Positions 23,696 through 32,105 of a stretch of 38,155 bases of DNA are shown in pieces. The stretch is from Candidatus Gallacutalibacter pullicola. Lineage in GTDB: Bacteria; Bacillota; Clostridia; Oscillospirales; Acutalibacteraceae. The stretch is taken from contig DVHF01000079.1 in the NCBI GenBank assembly GCA_018712265.1, positions 1-38,155 of the forward strand, written 5' to 3'. Each line of letters starts with the position of its first letter. The stretch's first letter is position 1. The notes under the pieces are model-generated. The model was not told the origin of the DNA and ran no database searches. It saw only the letters and a list, made by a program, of their open reading frames with translations. The position numbers and the translations under genes are program-made.

Positions 23696-25048
23696 TTACA
23701 TCCTGCGGTATTTTTTTACCTTGCGCAGCTTTTTCTTTTTGCGGTTGTAGATCAGGGCAAGGATCAGATAGATCAGCACCAGCGCCGCGATCACCCCGGC
23801 GATGATCTGGAACCACTGGGAATGGATCACCTCGTTCATGGTATCGACGGAATGCAGGACCTCGCTGCGTTCCACGGATTCCGAAGCGACGAGGTTGATG
23901 GTAGCCAGCTCCTGCCCCACATAGCTGAGCGTGGCCGTGCCGATCACGTCGCCCTTTTTGACGGGAGCATCGATGCTCTCCGGGACATCTGGGGTGATAA
24001 TCACGCTTGTCTCGGAAATATCCTTCGGCAGGATGGTGGAGTAACTGCGCTCCGGCACAAGCAGGAGCTTGTCTTTGTTCCAGGCAAGGTTGAGCGTAAC
24101 GTCGCAGACGCTCTCGTCGCTGCTCAGTACGGTTTTGAGACGCAGGTTGTCAAACGCCCAGATGTAGAGATTTTTTGTATCGACAAACGCGCCGTTGGTG
24201 GAGACACGGTTTCCCTGATCGTCCACGCTGGGCGCGCCGAGCGCGATGCACATATAGCTGTAGCCGTCCTTTACGGCGGTGGAAACGAGGCAGTAGCCCG
24301 CCTGGTCGTGGGAACCTGTCTTGATGCCGTTGCAGTACGGATAGTAGTAGCTGCCGCCGGCGTTCGGCTCGATGAGCATATTGGTGGTGTAGACGTAGCG
24401 CGGCTCCGGGGAAACATTGGTAGCGGGAATCTGATAGTAGGTTTTCGAGCAGATCTCCATAAAATACGGCAGGGTCATGGCGTACTTGGTGATTTTATAA
24501 AGATCGTCGGCGGTGGTGTAGTGCTGGTCGTCGTGCAGGCCGTGCGGGTTCATGAAGTGGGTATTCTCACAGCCGAGCTCGGCGGCTTTCTCGTTCATCA
24601 TATCGATGAATACCTGCGTATCGCCGCCGCCCACATAATTGGCGAGCACGAGCGCCGCATCGTTGCCGGAGGGGATCATCATGCAGTTGAGCAGCTGCAT
24701 CGCCGTAAGTATTTCGCCCTCCCGGACGCCGGCGAGGGAGCTTCCCGTTCCCAGCAGCTCATTGACGATCTCCTCGCTGACGGTAATCTGCGTATTTTCC
24801 AGATCGGTGATGTGCTCCACCGCAACGATATAGGTCATGATTTTTGTCGTGGACGCGGGGTACATCTTCTGATCGGCGTTCTGCTGGTAGACGATCGTGT
24901 CGGTGTCGAGGTTAATCAGTTCAATCGCCTGTGATGTCGTTTCAAAATCGATGTCGTAGGTGGCGGCGTCCACCGGCTTTGGCAGCCAGACCAGCGCCAT
25001 GCAGAATATGAAAAGAAATGATAAGAAAGGAATCCCTCTTTTTTTCAT
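23696..25048 (-). CDS. D-alanyl-D-alanine carboxypeptidase (DacA/DacF-type PBP)
   Basis: A 450-residue penicillin-binding protein that removes the terminal D-alanine from peptidoglycan stem peptides outside the membrane. A signal peptide (MKKRG start, hydrophobic FLSFLFIFCMALVWL, cleavage near VDAAT) leads to the catalytic domain: SxxK as S66-T-T-K69, SxN in PSGNDAALV and KTG in GIKTGSHDQAG. A C-terminal membrane segment (WFQIIAGVIAALVLIYLIL) followed by a lysine/arginine tail anchors the protein, rather than the amphipathic helix of many DacA proteins. GGAGG lies 10 bases before the ATG. It is divergent from the phosphoesterase-sbcDC operon. Confidence 0.94.
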   Translation of the reverse strand: MKKRGIPFLSFLFIFCMALVWLPKPVDAATYDIDFETTSQAIELINLDTDTIVYQQNADQKMYPASTTKIMTYIVAVEHITDLENTQITVSEEIVNELLGTGSSLAGVREGEILTAMQLLNCMMIPSGNDAALVLANYVGGGDTQVFIDMMNEKAAELGCENTHFMNPHGLHDDQHYTTADDLYKITKYAMTLPYFMEICSKTYYQIPATNVSPEPRYVYTTNMLIEPNAGGSYYYPYCNGIKTGSHDQAGYCLVSTAVKDGYSYMCIALGAPSVDDQGNRVSTNGAFVDTKNLYIWAFDNLRLKTVLSSDESVCDVTLNLAWNKDKLLLVPERSYSTILPKDISETSVIITPDVPESIDAPVKKGDVIGTATLSYVGQELATINLVASESVERSEVLHSVDTMNEVIHSQWFQIIAGVIAALVLIYLILALIYNRKKKKLRKVKKYRRM

Positions 25049-25084
25049 GGAACTTTTTCCTCCAATGTGTTATGATTAAAAATA

Positions 25085-25113
25085 AGTATAACAGTATTTT
25101 AGGAAAAGATAAA
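25085..25113 (-). promoter_or_regulatory. Probable promoter of the carboxypeptidase gene
   Basis: On the minus strand TTTATC (25113-25108), a 17-base spacer and TATACT (25090-25085) lie about 40 bases before the start codon in an AT-rich divergent gap. Confidence 0.5.
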
Positions 25114-25136
25114 GGGATTTTTTGGAGGTAACAGGT

Positions 25137-25835
25137 TTGATCTATGTAACAGGAGATACCCACGGCGATTTGAGCCGCTTCGAGACGGGCGGCGCGAGAC
25201 GTCTCAAAAAGAACGACACCGTCATTGTCTGCGGCGATTTCGGCTTTTTATGGGACGGCAGTCCCAAAGAGGAAAAAAATCTGGAAAAACTCCGGAAGAA
25301 AAAATATCAGATCCTTTTTGTGGACGGCCCGCATGAAAATTACGATATGCTGGAACAGTACCCCGTCGTTGACTGGAACGGCGGAAAGGCCCGTCACCTC
25401 GGCGGCAACATCTATCATCTTCTGCGGGGATATGTGTTTACCCTGGAGGGGCTGCATATTTTCGCCTTTGGCGGCGGCGAAAGCGACGACCGCCAGATGT
25501 ACGCCGACACGGGCCTGTGGTGGCCGCAGGAGATGCCCAGTCTCGACGAAATGGGCACGGCTGTGCGCAGTCTCAAGGAATACGATATGCAGGTGGATTA
25601 TATCGTCACGCATTATCCGGCCCCGCGCATGAAAACGCTCCACGACCTGGCCCCGCTCGAAAAGAATCAGCTGGAAATGTTCTTTGAGCGCATCGCCAAA
25701 CAGGTCACATTCAAAATGTGGTACTTCGGCTCCCTGCACATCGACAGGAAAATCACCAATACTTACACCAGCGTGTTCCGCGAGATCCTGCCGATCACCG
25801 GAGGGGATTCCAAGGGGAGGAGGTTCCGCCGGTGA
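25137..25835 (+). CDS. Metallophosphoesterase-like protein with altered metal motifs
   Basis: A 232-residue single-domain protein with the calcineurin-like phosphoesterase fold signs GDTHGD (residues 6-11), CGDFGF (around D34) and THYP (H159). However the usual GNHE motif is GPHEN (P65 where the metal-binding Asn is expected) and the usual GHxH is GSLH (S199 for the first His), so one or both metal sites may be incomplete. I recall related Clostridia proteins with other substitutions here, so this may be family-wide rather than decay. Start: TTG at 25137 with GGAGG 8 bases upstream; a TTG at 25122 overlaps that site. The stop overlaps the sbcD start, implying coupling. Function unknown. Confidence 0.85.
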   Translation: MIYVTGDTHGDLSRFETGGARRLKKNDTVIVCGDFGFLWDGSPKEEKNLEKLRKKKYQILFVDGPHENYDMLEQYPVVDWNGGKARHLGGNIYHLLRGYVFTLEGLHIFAFGGGESDDRQMYADTGLWWPQEMPSLDEMGTAVRSLKEYDMQVDYIVTHYPAPRMKTLHDLAPLEKNQLEMFFERIAKQVTFKMWYFGSLHIDRKITNTYTSVFREILPITGGDSKGRRFRR

Positions 25836-26986
25836 AGCTTCTGCATACCGCCGACTGGCATCTGGGCCGTATGCTTTACGGGAAATCTCTGCTCGAGGAT
25901 CAGGAATATTTTATCCGGGAATCCTTTCTGCCCGCCGTCCGGGAGCACCGCCCCGATCTGGTGATCCTTGCGGGCGACATCTACGACAGGCCGATCGCCC
26001 CGGCGGCCGCCATCCGCCTGTTCGACGAGGTGATCGGGGAGCTCAGCGCGCTCGGGATCCCGCTCGCTGCCATCTCCGGGAACCACGACGGCGCCGACCG
26101 GCTGGCGATCGGCGCGTCCCTGCTGCGCAAGAGCGGGATTTTTATCGCCTCCCGTCCGGAGGATGTGTTCCGGCCCGCTGAATTCCGCTTCGGCGGGGAA
26201 AAGGTGTGCGTCTATCTTCTCCCCTACTGCGAGCCTGCGCAGATCCGCCAGGTACTGGGCGACGATTCCCTGCAGGGCTTCAAATCGTGTTATGCGGCTC
26301 TGCTGGGCCGCGTGGCGGAGGGGCTGGATCCGGATGCCGTCAATGTCCTCGCGGCACACTGCTTCGCGGCGGGCGGCGCCGTCTCCGACTCGGAAAGCGT
26401 CCTCTATGTCGGCGGCAGCGGCGAGGTGGATCCGTCCTGTTTTGATCCGTTCCAGTACGCCGCGCTGGGCCATCTGCACGCCCCGCAGCGCGCCGGGACC
26501 AAGGGGTATTATGCGGGATCCCCGCTGAAATATTCCTTCGACGAGGAGCGTCAGAAAAAAGGGATGACGCTCGCCGAGGTGACGCGGGACGGTGTGGAGA
26601 TCACGCGGCTTCCCGTAAAACCCCTGCGCGATATGCGCCGGGTGCGGGCTTCCATGCAGGAGCTGCTGGATCAGGGCCGCGCCGCGCCGTCGGAGGATTA
26701 CCTGTCATTCGAGCTCACCGATCGCGCGCCCGTCTTTCTGCCAATGGAGCAGCTGCGCCCCTATTACCCGAATCTGCTGGAACTGCGCAACGACTGGATG
26801 GGTCCTGCCGTCGGTACGGGATCTGCGGAGCTGCGGGAACAGCTTCTGCGCCGCACCGCCGGGGAAACGGCGATCTTCCGGGAATTTCTGCGCCAGATCT
26901 GCGGGGAGGACGCCACGGAGGAGGACTGCGCGCTGTTCTCCGAGCTGCTGCGCGAGGCGCGCGGAAAGGAGGCGGGCGATCCATGA
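25832..26986 (+). CDS. sbcD: Exonuclease SbcD, nuclease subunit
   Basis: A 384-residue Mre11-type nuclease that, with SbcC, cleaves hairpins and protein-blocked DNA ends using manganese. Metallophosphoesterase motifs are all present: HTADWHLGR, AGDIYDRP, SGNHDGADR, LAAHCF and GHLHAPQR, in contrast to the altered protein just upstream. The GTG start at 25832 shares bases with the previous stop codon (GTGA) and has GGGGAGGAGG about 8 bases upstream. Its own stop overlaps the sbcC start (ATGA). Length is close to that of bacterial SbcD (about 380-400). Confidence 0.95.
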   Translation: MKLLHTADWHLGRMLYGKSLLEDQEYFIRESFLPAVREHRPDLVILAGDIYDRPIAPAAAIRLFDEVIGELSALGIPLAAISGNHDGADRLAIGASLLRKSGIFIASRPEDVFRPAEFRFGGEKVCVYLLPYCEPAQIRQVLGDDSLQGFKSCYAALLGRVAEGLDPDAVNVLAAHCFAAGGAVSDSESVLYVGGSGEVDPSCFDPFQYAALGHLHAPQRAGTKGYYAGSPLKYSFDEERQKKGMTLAEVTRDGVEITRLPVKPLRDMRRVRASMQELLDQGRAAPSEDYLSFELTDRAPVFLPMEQLRPYYPNLLELRNDWMGPAVGTGSAELREQLLRRTAGETAIFREFLRQICGEDATEEDCALFSELLREARGKEAGDP

Positions 26987-29900
26987 AACCGCTGTCACTG
27001 ACGATGCAGGCGTTCGGATCGTACCTGCAAAAAACGGAGATAGACTTTTCCCTGCTGGGCGACGGCACGATCTTCCTCATCACCGGATCCACCGGCGGCG
27101 GCAAGACAACCATCCTCGACGCCATGTGCTTCGCGCTGTACTGCCGGTCCACGGGTGGGCACCGCAGCTGGGACGAAATGCGCTGCACCGCCGCGCCGGA
27201 CGATCTTCCCACCCTGCTCGATTTCAGCTTCCGCCTTGGCTCGGAGACGTACCGTTTCTTCCGAAAGCGCCAAGCGTACCGCAAGCGCGGCTCCGGGGAA
27301 CGGGCTTTCCGGGAGGAACATTCCTGCTACCGGCTGTCCGGCGGGGAGTGGGAGCTGATCGAAACGGGCGCGGAGACGAGGATCCGCGAACGCGCTCAGG
27401 AGCTGCTCCACCTGACGTGCGAGCAGTTTTCCCAGGTGATCGTGCTGCCGCAGGGGGAGTTTCTGCGGCTGCTGCGCGCCAATTCCGTCGGCAAGGCGGA
27501 GATCCTCAAAACGCTGTTCGCCACGGGACTGTGGCAGGAGATCGCCAGAGCTGCCAAGTCCAGAGCGGATACCCTCGCCGCACGCGCCGGGGAGATCCGC
27601 GCCGCGCGCGCCTCCCTGCTGGAACGCGAAGGCGTCCCGGACGCGGACGGGCTGTCTGCAAAGCTGGCGTCGCTTCGGAAAGAGATCGCGGACAGGGAGG
27701 AAGAATCGGCCCTGCTCTCCGGCTCGCTGCAAAAAGAGGAAGCCGCGTTCGCCGCGGCCAAGCTGCTGGAACAGAAATTCCGGGAGCTTTCTGATGCACA
27801 GCGGCAGGCCGCGCGGCTGGAATCGGAAAAGCCCGCGCAGGCGCTGCGCGAAAAAACACTGCAAAACGGGCGCAGGCTCCGCGCCGTACTGCCGTATGCC
27901 GAGGCGGCGCAATCGTCGGATCGGGATACGGCGGAAAAGGACGCATCGTTCCGGCGTGCCGGACTGCGCTGCCGGGATCTGCGCGCAGAATTGGAATCCG
28001 CCCGCCGCGAATCGGAACGGATCCCGGGACTGCGTACGGAATCCGCGCAGCTTGCCCAGAAAGCCGCGCGGCTCGAGGAATCGCTCGGATCGATCCGACG
28101 GCTGTCGGAATTGGAACGCGGCGCGGCGGAGATCCGCCAAAAACGCGAGGATTCCGCCGCCCGGGAAAAGGGCTGGTCCGACCGGCTCCGGGAGGCCGGG
28201 GAGCGGATCGCGGCCGGCGAGGAGTATGTCCGCAGCTGCGAGGACAGTCTGGGAAAGCTGGCGGATCAGAAAGAGGATGTGCGCCTGCTGACGGAACAGA
28301 AAGCGAATCAGGAACGGCTGGCCGCTCTGGAACGGGAGTGGACGTCGCTGGCCGCCGCACACCGGGAAGCGGAAGAAGCGGAGCGGATCCAGTCCGCAAA
28401 GCTGGCCGCTCTGCGCCGTCAGCTGAGCCAGGCGGAGCAGGAAGCCGTATCGGACGCCGCCTCCTGGATGGCCGCGCGGCTCGAGGACGGCAAGCCCTGT
28501 CCCGTCTGCGGGGCGCTGCACCATCCCGCTCCCCACACTGCTGCGGGTACGGGGATCGATCCCCATCAGCTTGACGATCTGCGCGCCGCCGCGTCTTCGG
28601 AGGAAGCGGCGGAGAACGACTGCCTGAAGCGGCTGTCGCAGGCCAAAGCTGCCGCAGATCAAAAGCAGGCGGAGCTGTCCGCCCAGCAGGAGCTTTGCCG
28701 GGGACTCCCGGAGGCCGCGAAAATTGCCGCCCTCCTCCCTGCCCGGCAGCAGCTTCTGGAAAAGCTGCAAAAGGAGACCGGGAGCCTGCCCGCCGCCAAA
28801 GAGCGGCTGCAAAAGCTGCGCGCGAACCAGCAGGCCGCGCAGTCCGAGCTGGAGGCGTGCCGGAAAGAATCCGCCGCCTGTGACGCGGAGCTTTCCGGGA
28901 CGGAAGCCGCCATCCGGGAACTGCGAGCGGCTCTGGGAACTGCACCCGACCTCCAAAAGGCGCAGGGACAGCTTGCCGATCTCCGCGCCGCCGCAGAGCG
29001 GGCGGAGCGTCAGGCCGCCGCGCTGGAAAAATCGCTCTCCACCGCACAGAGCGCCCTGTCCGCAGCGGAAGCGACGCTGTCCTCCGCGCAGTCCGCGCGG
29101 GACGAGGCCATGCGCCGCCGGGATCAGGATCGTTCCCGGCTGGCCGGGGAGCTGTCCGCCGCGGGGCTTTTCCTGTCGGGCATCTCCGTGGATCCTGTCC
29201 CGGAGGGCTTTCTGACGATCTCGCTGGACGATCTCGCGGGTGTCCCGGAGGAAGCGGAGCTCGCCCGGCTGGAACAGGAAATCCGGCAGTTTGAGGCCGC
29301 TCTGCGGGCGGCACGCGAACGGCTGGATTCGCTCCGCGCGGAACTGGACGGACAGGAATGTCCCGATACCGGCGCGATGCAGCAAAATCTGGACGGCCTG
29401 CGCCGCCGGAGCCGGGAACTTTCGGAACGGCTGGGATCGCTCCGGCAGTCGGGAAAAGCGGCGGACGAGGCGGCCGCGCGGCTTCAGGAGCTTTCCGAAC
29501 AGGGAACCGCCGCTGAAGCGAAATATATGCAGGCCGGACGCCTCGCGCAGCTTCTGTCCGGAAAAAATCCGCGCAAGGTCCCGATCCAGCAGTTTGTGCT
29601 CGGCGTGATGCTCGACGATGTGCTCTCCTCCGCGAACCAGTTCTTCTCGATGTTCAGCCGGGGACGGTACGGCCTGCAAAGGACGGAGGACACGCGCGGC
29701 AACAATCTGGGCGGGCTGGATTTGGAGGTGCTTGACGCGCAGACCGGCGCGCCGCGGTCGATTGAGACGCTCTCCGGCGGGGAGCAGTTTCTGGCGTCGC
29801 TGTCGCTGGCGTTCGGCCTGAGCGACGTGGTACAGCGGTATTCGGGAAGCGTCCGGCTCGATTCCATATTCATCGACGAGGGCTTCGGATCACTCGATCA

Positions 29901-30069
29901 GGAGACGCTCGACACCGCCATGCGCGCTCTGGCACAGATCCGCAGCGCAGGACGCACCATCGGGATCATCTCGCACGTCACAGAGCTCAAGCGTCATATT
30001 GCGCCGCGCATCGAGGTTTCCGCAGCGCGGGGCGGCGGCAGTACGGCAGTGGTCGTCTGCGGCCAGTGA
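26983..30069 (+). CDS. sbcC: Exonuclease SbcC, SMC-like ATPase subunit
   Basis: A 1028-residue Rad50-type ATPase that drives SbcD. The N-terminal lobe has Walker A GSTGGGKTT; then very long A/E/L/R/Q-rich coiled coils (about residues 200-490 and 530-830) surround the zinc hook CPVC at C506 and C509. The C-terminal lobe has the ABC signature LSGGEQFLASLSLAFGLSD, Walker B SIFIDEGFGSLD and the following ISHVTELK switch histidine. The ATG overlaps the sbcD stop codon. High GC in the coiled-coil part produces long mirror open frames on the other strand, which are not genes. Confidence 0.96.
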   Translation: MKPLSLTMQAFGSYLQKTEIDFSLLGDGTIFLITGSTGGGKTTILDAMCFALYCRSTGGHRSWDEMRCTAAPDDLPTLLDFSFRLGSETYRFFRKRQAYRKRGSGERAFREEHSCYRLSGGEWELIETGAETRIRERAQELLHLTCEQFSQVIVLPQGEFLRLLRANSVGKAEILKTLFATGLWQEIARAAKSRADTLAARAGEIRAARASLLEREGVPDADGLSAKLASLRKEIADREEESALLSGSLQKEEAAFAAAKLLEQKFRELSDAQRQAARLESEKPAQALREKTLQNGRRLRAVLPYAEAAQSSDRDTAEKDASFRRAGLRCRDLRAELESARRESERIPGLRTESAQLAQKAARLEESLGSIRRLSELERGAAEIRQKREDSAAREKGWSDRLREAGERIAAGEEYVRSCEDSLGKLADQKEDVRLLTEQKANQERLAALEREWTSLAAAHREAEEAERIQSAKLAALRRQLSQAEQEAVSDAASWMAARLEDGKPCPVCGALHHPAPHTAAGTGIDPHQLDDLRAAASSEEAAENDCLKRLSQAKAAADQKQAELSAQQELCRGLPEAAKIAALLPARQQLLEKLQKETGSLPAAKERLQKLRANQQAAQSELEACRKESAACDAELSGTEAAIRELRAALGTAPDLQKAQGQLADLRAAAERAERQAAALEKSLSTAQSALSAAEATLSSAQSARDEAMRRRDQDRSRLAGELSAAGLFLSGISVDPVPEGFLTISLDDLAGVPEEAELARLEQEIRQFEAALRAARERLDSLRAELDGQECPDTGAMQQNLDGLRRRSRELSERLGSLRQSGKAADEAAARLQELSEQGTAAEAKYMQAGRLAQLLSGKNPRKVPIQQFVLGVMLDDVLSSANQFFSMFSRGRYGLQRTEDTRGNNLGGLDLEVLDAQTGAPRSIETLSGGEQFLASLSLAFGLSDVVQRYSGSVRLDSIFIDEGFGSLDQETLDTAMRALAQIRSAGRTIGIISHVTELKRHIAPRIEVSAARGGGSTAVVVCGQ

Positions 30070-30193
30070 CCGATGAGGATCTCCCGTGAAAGCTGAGGAC
30101 GAGAACGCACGCAGCGTCCGTTTTCTGCCCCGTCCGGCGCATTGGTTCCCTGCCCACTGAGGGCAGAATTGGAAAAAGGTATTTATCTTTTTA

Positions 30194-30222
30194 TTGCTTT
30201 TTCCGTGAAATTCTGGTATGAT
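30194..30222 (+). promoter_or_regulatory. Promoter of the lar operon
   Basis: TTGCTT (30194-30199), a 17-base spacer and TATGAT (30217-30222) form a good sigma-70 match. Transcription should start near 30229, leaving a roughly 300-base leader before larE. Confidence 0.7.
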
Positions 30223-30351
30223 AAACAGCGGAATGTTACAAATGCGGGGCAGGCCCTGTCGTACCGGGCGGAGAAACCGGATGCGGTTCGGGCAGGAACA
30301 CAGGCGCGGCAGGAAGCCGTGCAGATCCGGCAGAAGCCGGCCAGGAGATAA

Positions 30352-30379
30352 GTGAAAAGTGAAGGGTGAAGAGTGAAAA
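30352..30379 (+). repeat. Four-copy heptamer repeat GTGAARR
   Basis: Four successive 7-base units: GTGAAAA, GTGAAGG, GTGAAGA and GTGAAAA. They lie in the lar leader between the hairpin region and the terminator. Copy number may vary between strains. Confidence 0.7.
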
Positions 30380-30460
30380 GTTTTGTTTTGCCCGGCTGAG
30401 TGGTGGAAACAGGCCGAAACGCTCACGCCTGAACTTACTATAATCTTAAACGAACGATGC

Positions 30461-30512
30461 CAGGAAGGTATCCGCTCCCAGAACGGGAGCAGATGCCTTC
30501 CTGTTTTCTTTT
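30461..30512 (+). terminator. Terminator hairpin directly upstream of larE
   Basis: CAGGAAGG (30461-30468) pairs with CCTTCCTG (30496-30503) and the inner GCTCCC (30474-30479) with GGGAGC (30485-30490) around a 5-base loop, followed by TTTTCTTTT. It ends 16 bases before the larE ATG and overlaps the region before its AAAAGGGG site, so it is better read as an attenuator of the operon than as a terminator for sbcC. Confidence 0.75.
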
Positions 30513-30528
30513 GAAAAGGGGTACAGCT

Positions 30529-31281
30529 ATGACTTTGGAAGAATTTTTCCGGGACTGCCCACGCGCCGCGCTGGCGTTTTCCGGCGGGACGGATTCCGCG
30601 TTCCTGTTCTGGGCGGCAAAGGAGTACGGCTGCGACGTACACGCCTACTACATCAAAACAGCGTTCCAGCCGGAATTTGAACTTCGGGACGCGCACCGTC
30701 TGGCGGAACAGTTAGAGCTGCCGATGACGGTGGTAGATCTGGATGTACTTGCCGTACCGGGCGCGGCGGCGAACGGAGCGGAGCGGTGTTATTATTGTAA
30801 GCAGGCGCTGTTCACGGCGTTGTGGAAACGCGCGCGCGCCGATGGATATACCGTTCTGCTTGACGGGACGAACGCCTCCGACGACGCGGGGGATCGGCCC
30901 GGGATGCGTGCTCTGCGGGAATTGGAAGTGCGCTCCCCCCTGCGGGAATGCGGTCTGACGAAAGCGCAGGTGCGGCAGCTTTCGCGTGATGCGGGGCTGT
31001 TCACGTGGGACAAGCCCGCCTATGCCTGTCTGGCGACGCGCGTCCCGACGGGGACTCCCATCACGCCGGAGGCACTGCAAAAGGTGGAGCGCGCCGAGGA
31101 TGCTATGATGCGTCTGGGATTTTCCGATTTCCGGGTACGGCTCACCAAAGACGGTTCCGCGCGCCTTCAGCTGACGGCGGATCAAATCGCGGATGCCGTC
31201 CAACGCCGCAGTGAGATTCTTTCCGCGCTCGGAGAGGATTTCCCCGCCGTGCTTCTGGATCTGCAACCCCGGCAGGCTTAG
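30529..31281 (+). CDS. larE: LarE, sulfur insertase for nickel-pincer cofactor
   Basis: A 250-residue ATP-dependent enzyme that adenylylates pyridinium-3,5-dicarboxylate mononucleotide and installs the sulfur atoms of the nickel-pincer cofactor. The PP-loop SGGTDS is at residues 18-23. C167 in PAYACLATRVPTG is in the place of the sacrificial sulfur-donor cysteine of Lactobacillus LarE (Cys176). Additional C87 and C90 (RCYYC) are present, so an Fe-S-assisted sulfur route cannot be excluded. ATG at 30529 has AAAAGGGG 7 bases upstream; an ATG at 30457 lies within the terminator hairpin. It is the first gene of a larE-larB-larC-nik cluster. Confidence 0.93.
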   Translation: MTLEEFFRDCPRAALAFSGGTDSAFLFWAAKEYGCDVHAYYIKTAFQPEFELRDAHRLAEQLELPMTVVDLDVLAVPGAAANGAERCYYCKQALFTALWKRARADGYTVLLDGTNASDDAGDRPGMRALRELEVRSPLRECGLTKAQVRQLSRDAGLFTWDKPAYACLATRVPTGTPITPEALQKVERAEDAMMRLGFSDFRVRLTKDGSARLQLTADQIADAVQRRSEILSALGEDFPAVLLDLQPRQA

Positions 31282-31291
31282 CCTGTTTTTT
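31273..31291 (+). terminator. Weak terminator-like palindrome over the larE stop codon
   Basis: CAGGCTTAGCCTG (5-bp stem, 3-base loop, containing the TAG stop) is followed by six T. The stem is short, so it may partly reduce transcription into larB rather than end it. Confidence 0.35.
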
Positions 31292-31334
31292 CAACAACCT
31301 GTGCAAAACTTCATGTTTTTAAGGAGACTTACAA

Positions 31335-32105
31335 ATGGATAACCGCCATGAAATTCTGAAGCTTCTCCGGAGCGTCGCGGACGGGACGATCACTCCCGAA
31401 AAGGCGCTGCTGGAATTTAAGGAATCCCCGTTTGAGGATTTGGGTTACGCAAAGGTCGATTTCCACCGGAGCATCCGCCAGGGCGCGGCCGAGGTGATCT
31501 ACGGGGCCAGCAAAACGCCGGAGCAAATCATCGGGATCGCGTCGGCTATGGGGGAGCGCGGCTGCGGCAATATCCTGATTACGCGCATCGGACCGGAGGC
31601 CGCCGATCTGGTGGGGAAATCCGTCCCGCTGGAATATCACAAGGACGCGCGGCTTGCCATCGCGTTCCCGAGGGAACACGCGAGCCTCGGCAATATCGTG
31701 GTGGCGACCGGCGGCACGAGCGATATTCCCGTAGCGGAGGAGGCGTCTTTGACGGCAGAAATGATGGGAAACAAGGTCACGCGTCTATATGATGTCGGCG
31801 TGGCAGGACTTCACAGATTACTGTCGAATCTCGACGTGCTGATGAGCGCGCGGTGCGTCGTGGCGGTCGCGGGAATGGAGGGCGCGCTCGCGTCGGTGAT
31901 CGGCGGTCTGGTGGACTGTCCGGTAATTGCCGTGCCCACCAGCGTCGGCTACGGCGCGAATTTCGGCGGACTGTCTGCCCTGCTCTCGATGCTCAATTCC
32001 TGCGCGTCTGGATGCAGTGTTGTAAATATCGACAACGGCTTCGGCGCGGGGTATCTCGCCAGCCGGATCAATCAGATGGAAGGATTGGAGAACGAACAAC
32101 AATGA
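31335..32105 (+). CDS. larB: LarB, nickel-pincer cofactor biosynthesis carboxylase/hydrolase
   Basis: A 256-residue enzyme that carboxylates nicotinic acid adenine dinucleotide at C5 and hydrolyses its phosphoanhydride to give P2CMN, the first step of nickel-pincer cofactor synthesis. The C-terminal half resembles AIR carboxylase (PurE), with VATGGTSDIPVAEEA and the GVAGLHRLLSNLDVL segment; the N-terminal half is the LarB-specific part with FHRSIRQGAAEVIYGASKT. AAGGAG lies 8 bases before the ATG. The stop overlaps the larC start (ATGA). Confidence 0.95.
   Translation: MDNRHEILKLLRSVADGTITPEKALLEFKESPFEDLGYAKVDFHRSIRQGAAEVIYGASKTPEQIIGIASAMGERGCGNILITRIGPEAADLVGKSVPLEYHKDARLAIAFPREHASLGNIVVATGGTSDIPVAEEASLTAEMMGNKVTRLYDVGVAGLHRLLSNLDVLMSARCVVAVAGMEGALASVIGGLVDCPVIAVPTSVGYGANFGGLSALLSMLNSCASGCSVVNIDNGFGAGYLASRINQMEGLENEQQ

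Larger units (their letters stand above)
30070..30528. other. Gap between sbcC and larE
   Basis: A 459-base gap with no recognised protein gene. It contains the lar promoter (30194-30222), a series of small hairpins (30245-30345), a four-fold heptamer repeat (30352-30379) and a terminator hairpin (30461-30512) just before larE. Only the first 120 bases, after sbcC, show nothing recognisable. Confidence 0.6.
30229..30528 (+). promoter_or_regulatory. Structured leader of the lar operon, riboswitch-like layout
   Basis: Downstream of the promoter several hairpins follow one another, including GCGCGGC/GCCGTGC with an AGGAA loop and CCGGC/GCCGG with an AGAA loop. They precede a heptamer repeat and a terminator hairpin only 17 bases from the larE start codon. 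A structured region followed by a terminator in front of nickel-cofactor genes is the layout of a riboswitch or attenuator. I could not match it confidently to the NiCo, cobalamin or any other class, so ligand and mechanism are open. Confidence 0.45.

Noticed and set aside
26995-29679. Long minus-strand open frames opposite sbcC
   Set aside because: They are shadows of the GC-rich coiled-coil coding sequence and show low-complexity arginine, proline and glycine-rich translation without motifs.
30439-30444. TATAAT as promoter -10 directly before larE
   Set aside because: No acceptable -35 lies 16-18 bases upstream, and transcription would start inside the terminator hairpin region.
30229-30528. 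Known NiCo or cobalamin riboswitch
   Set aside because: Some short motifs (GCAGG, GCCAGGAGA) resemble these classes but the full conserved cores were not found by eye; left as an unassigned structured leader.
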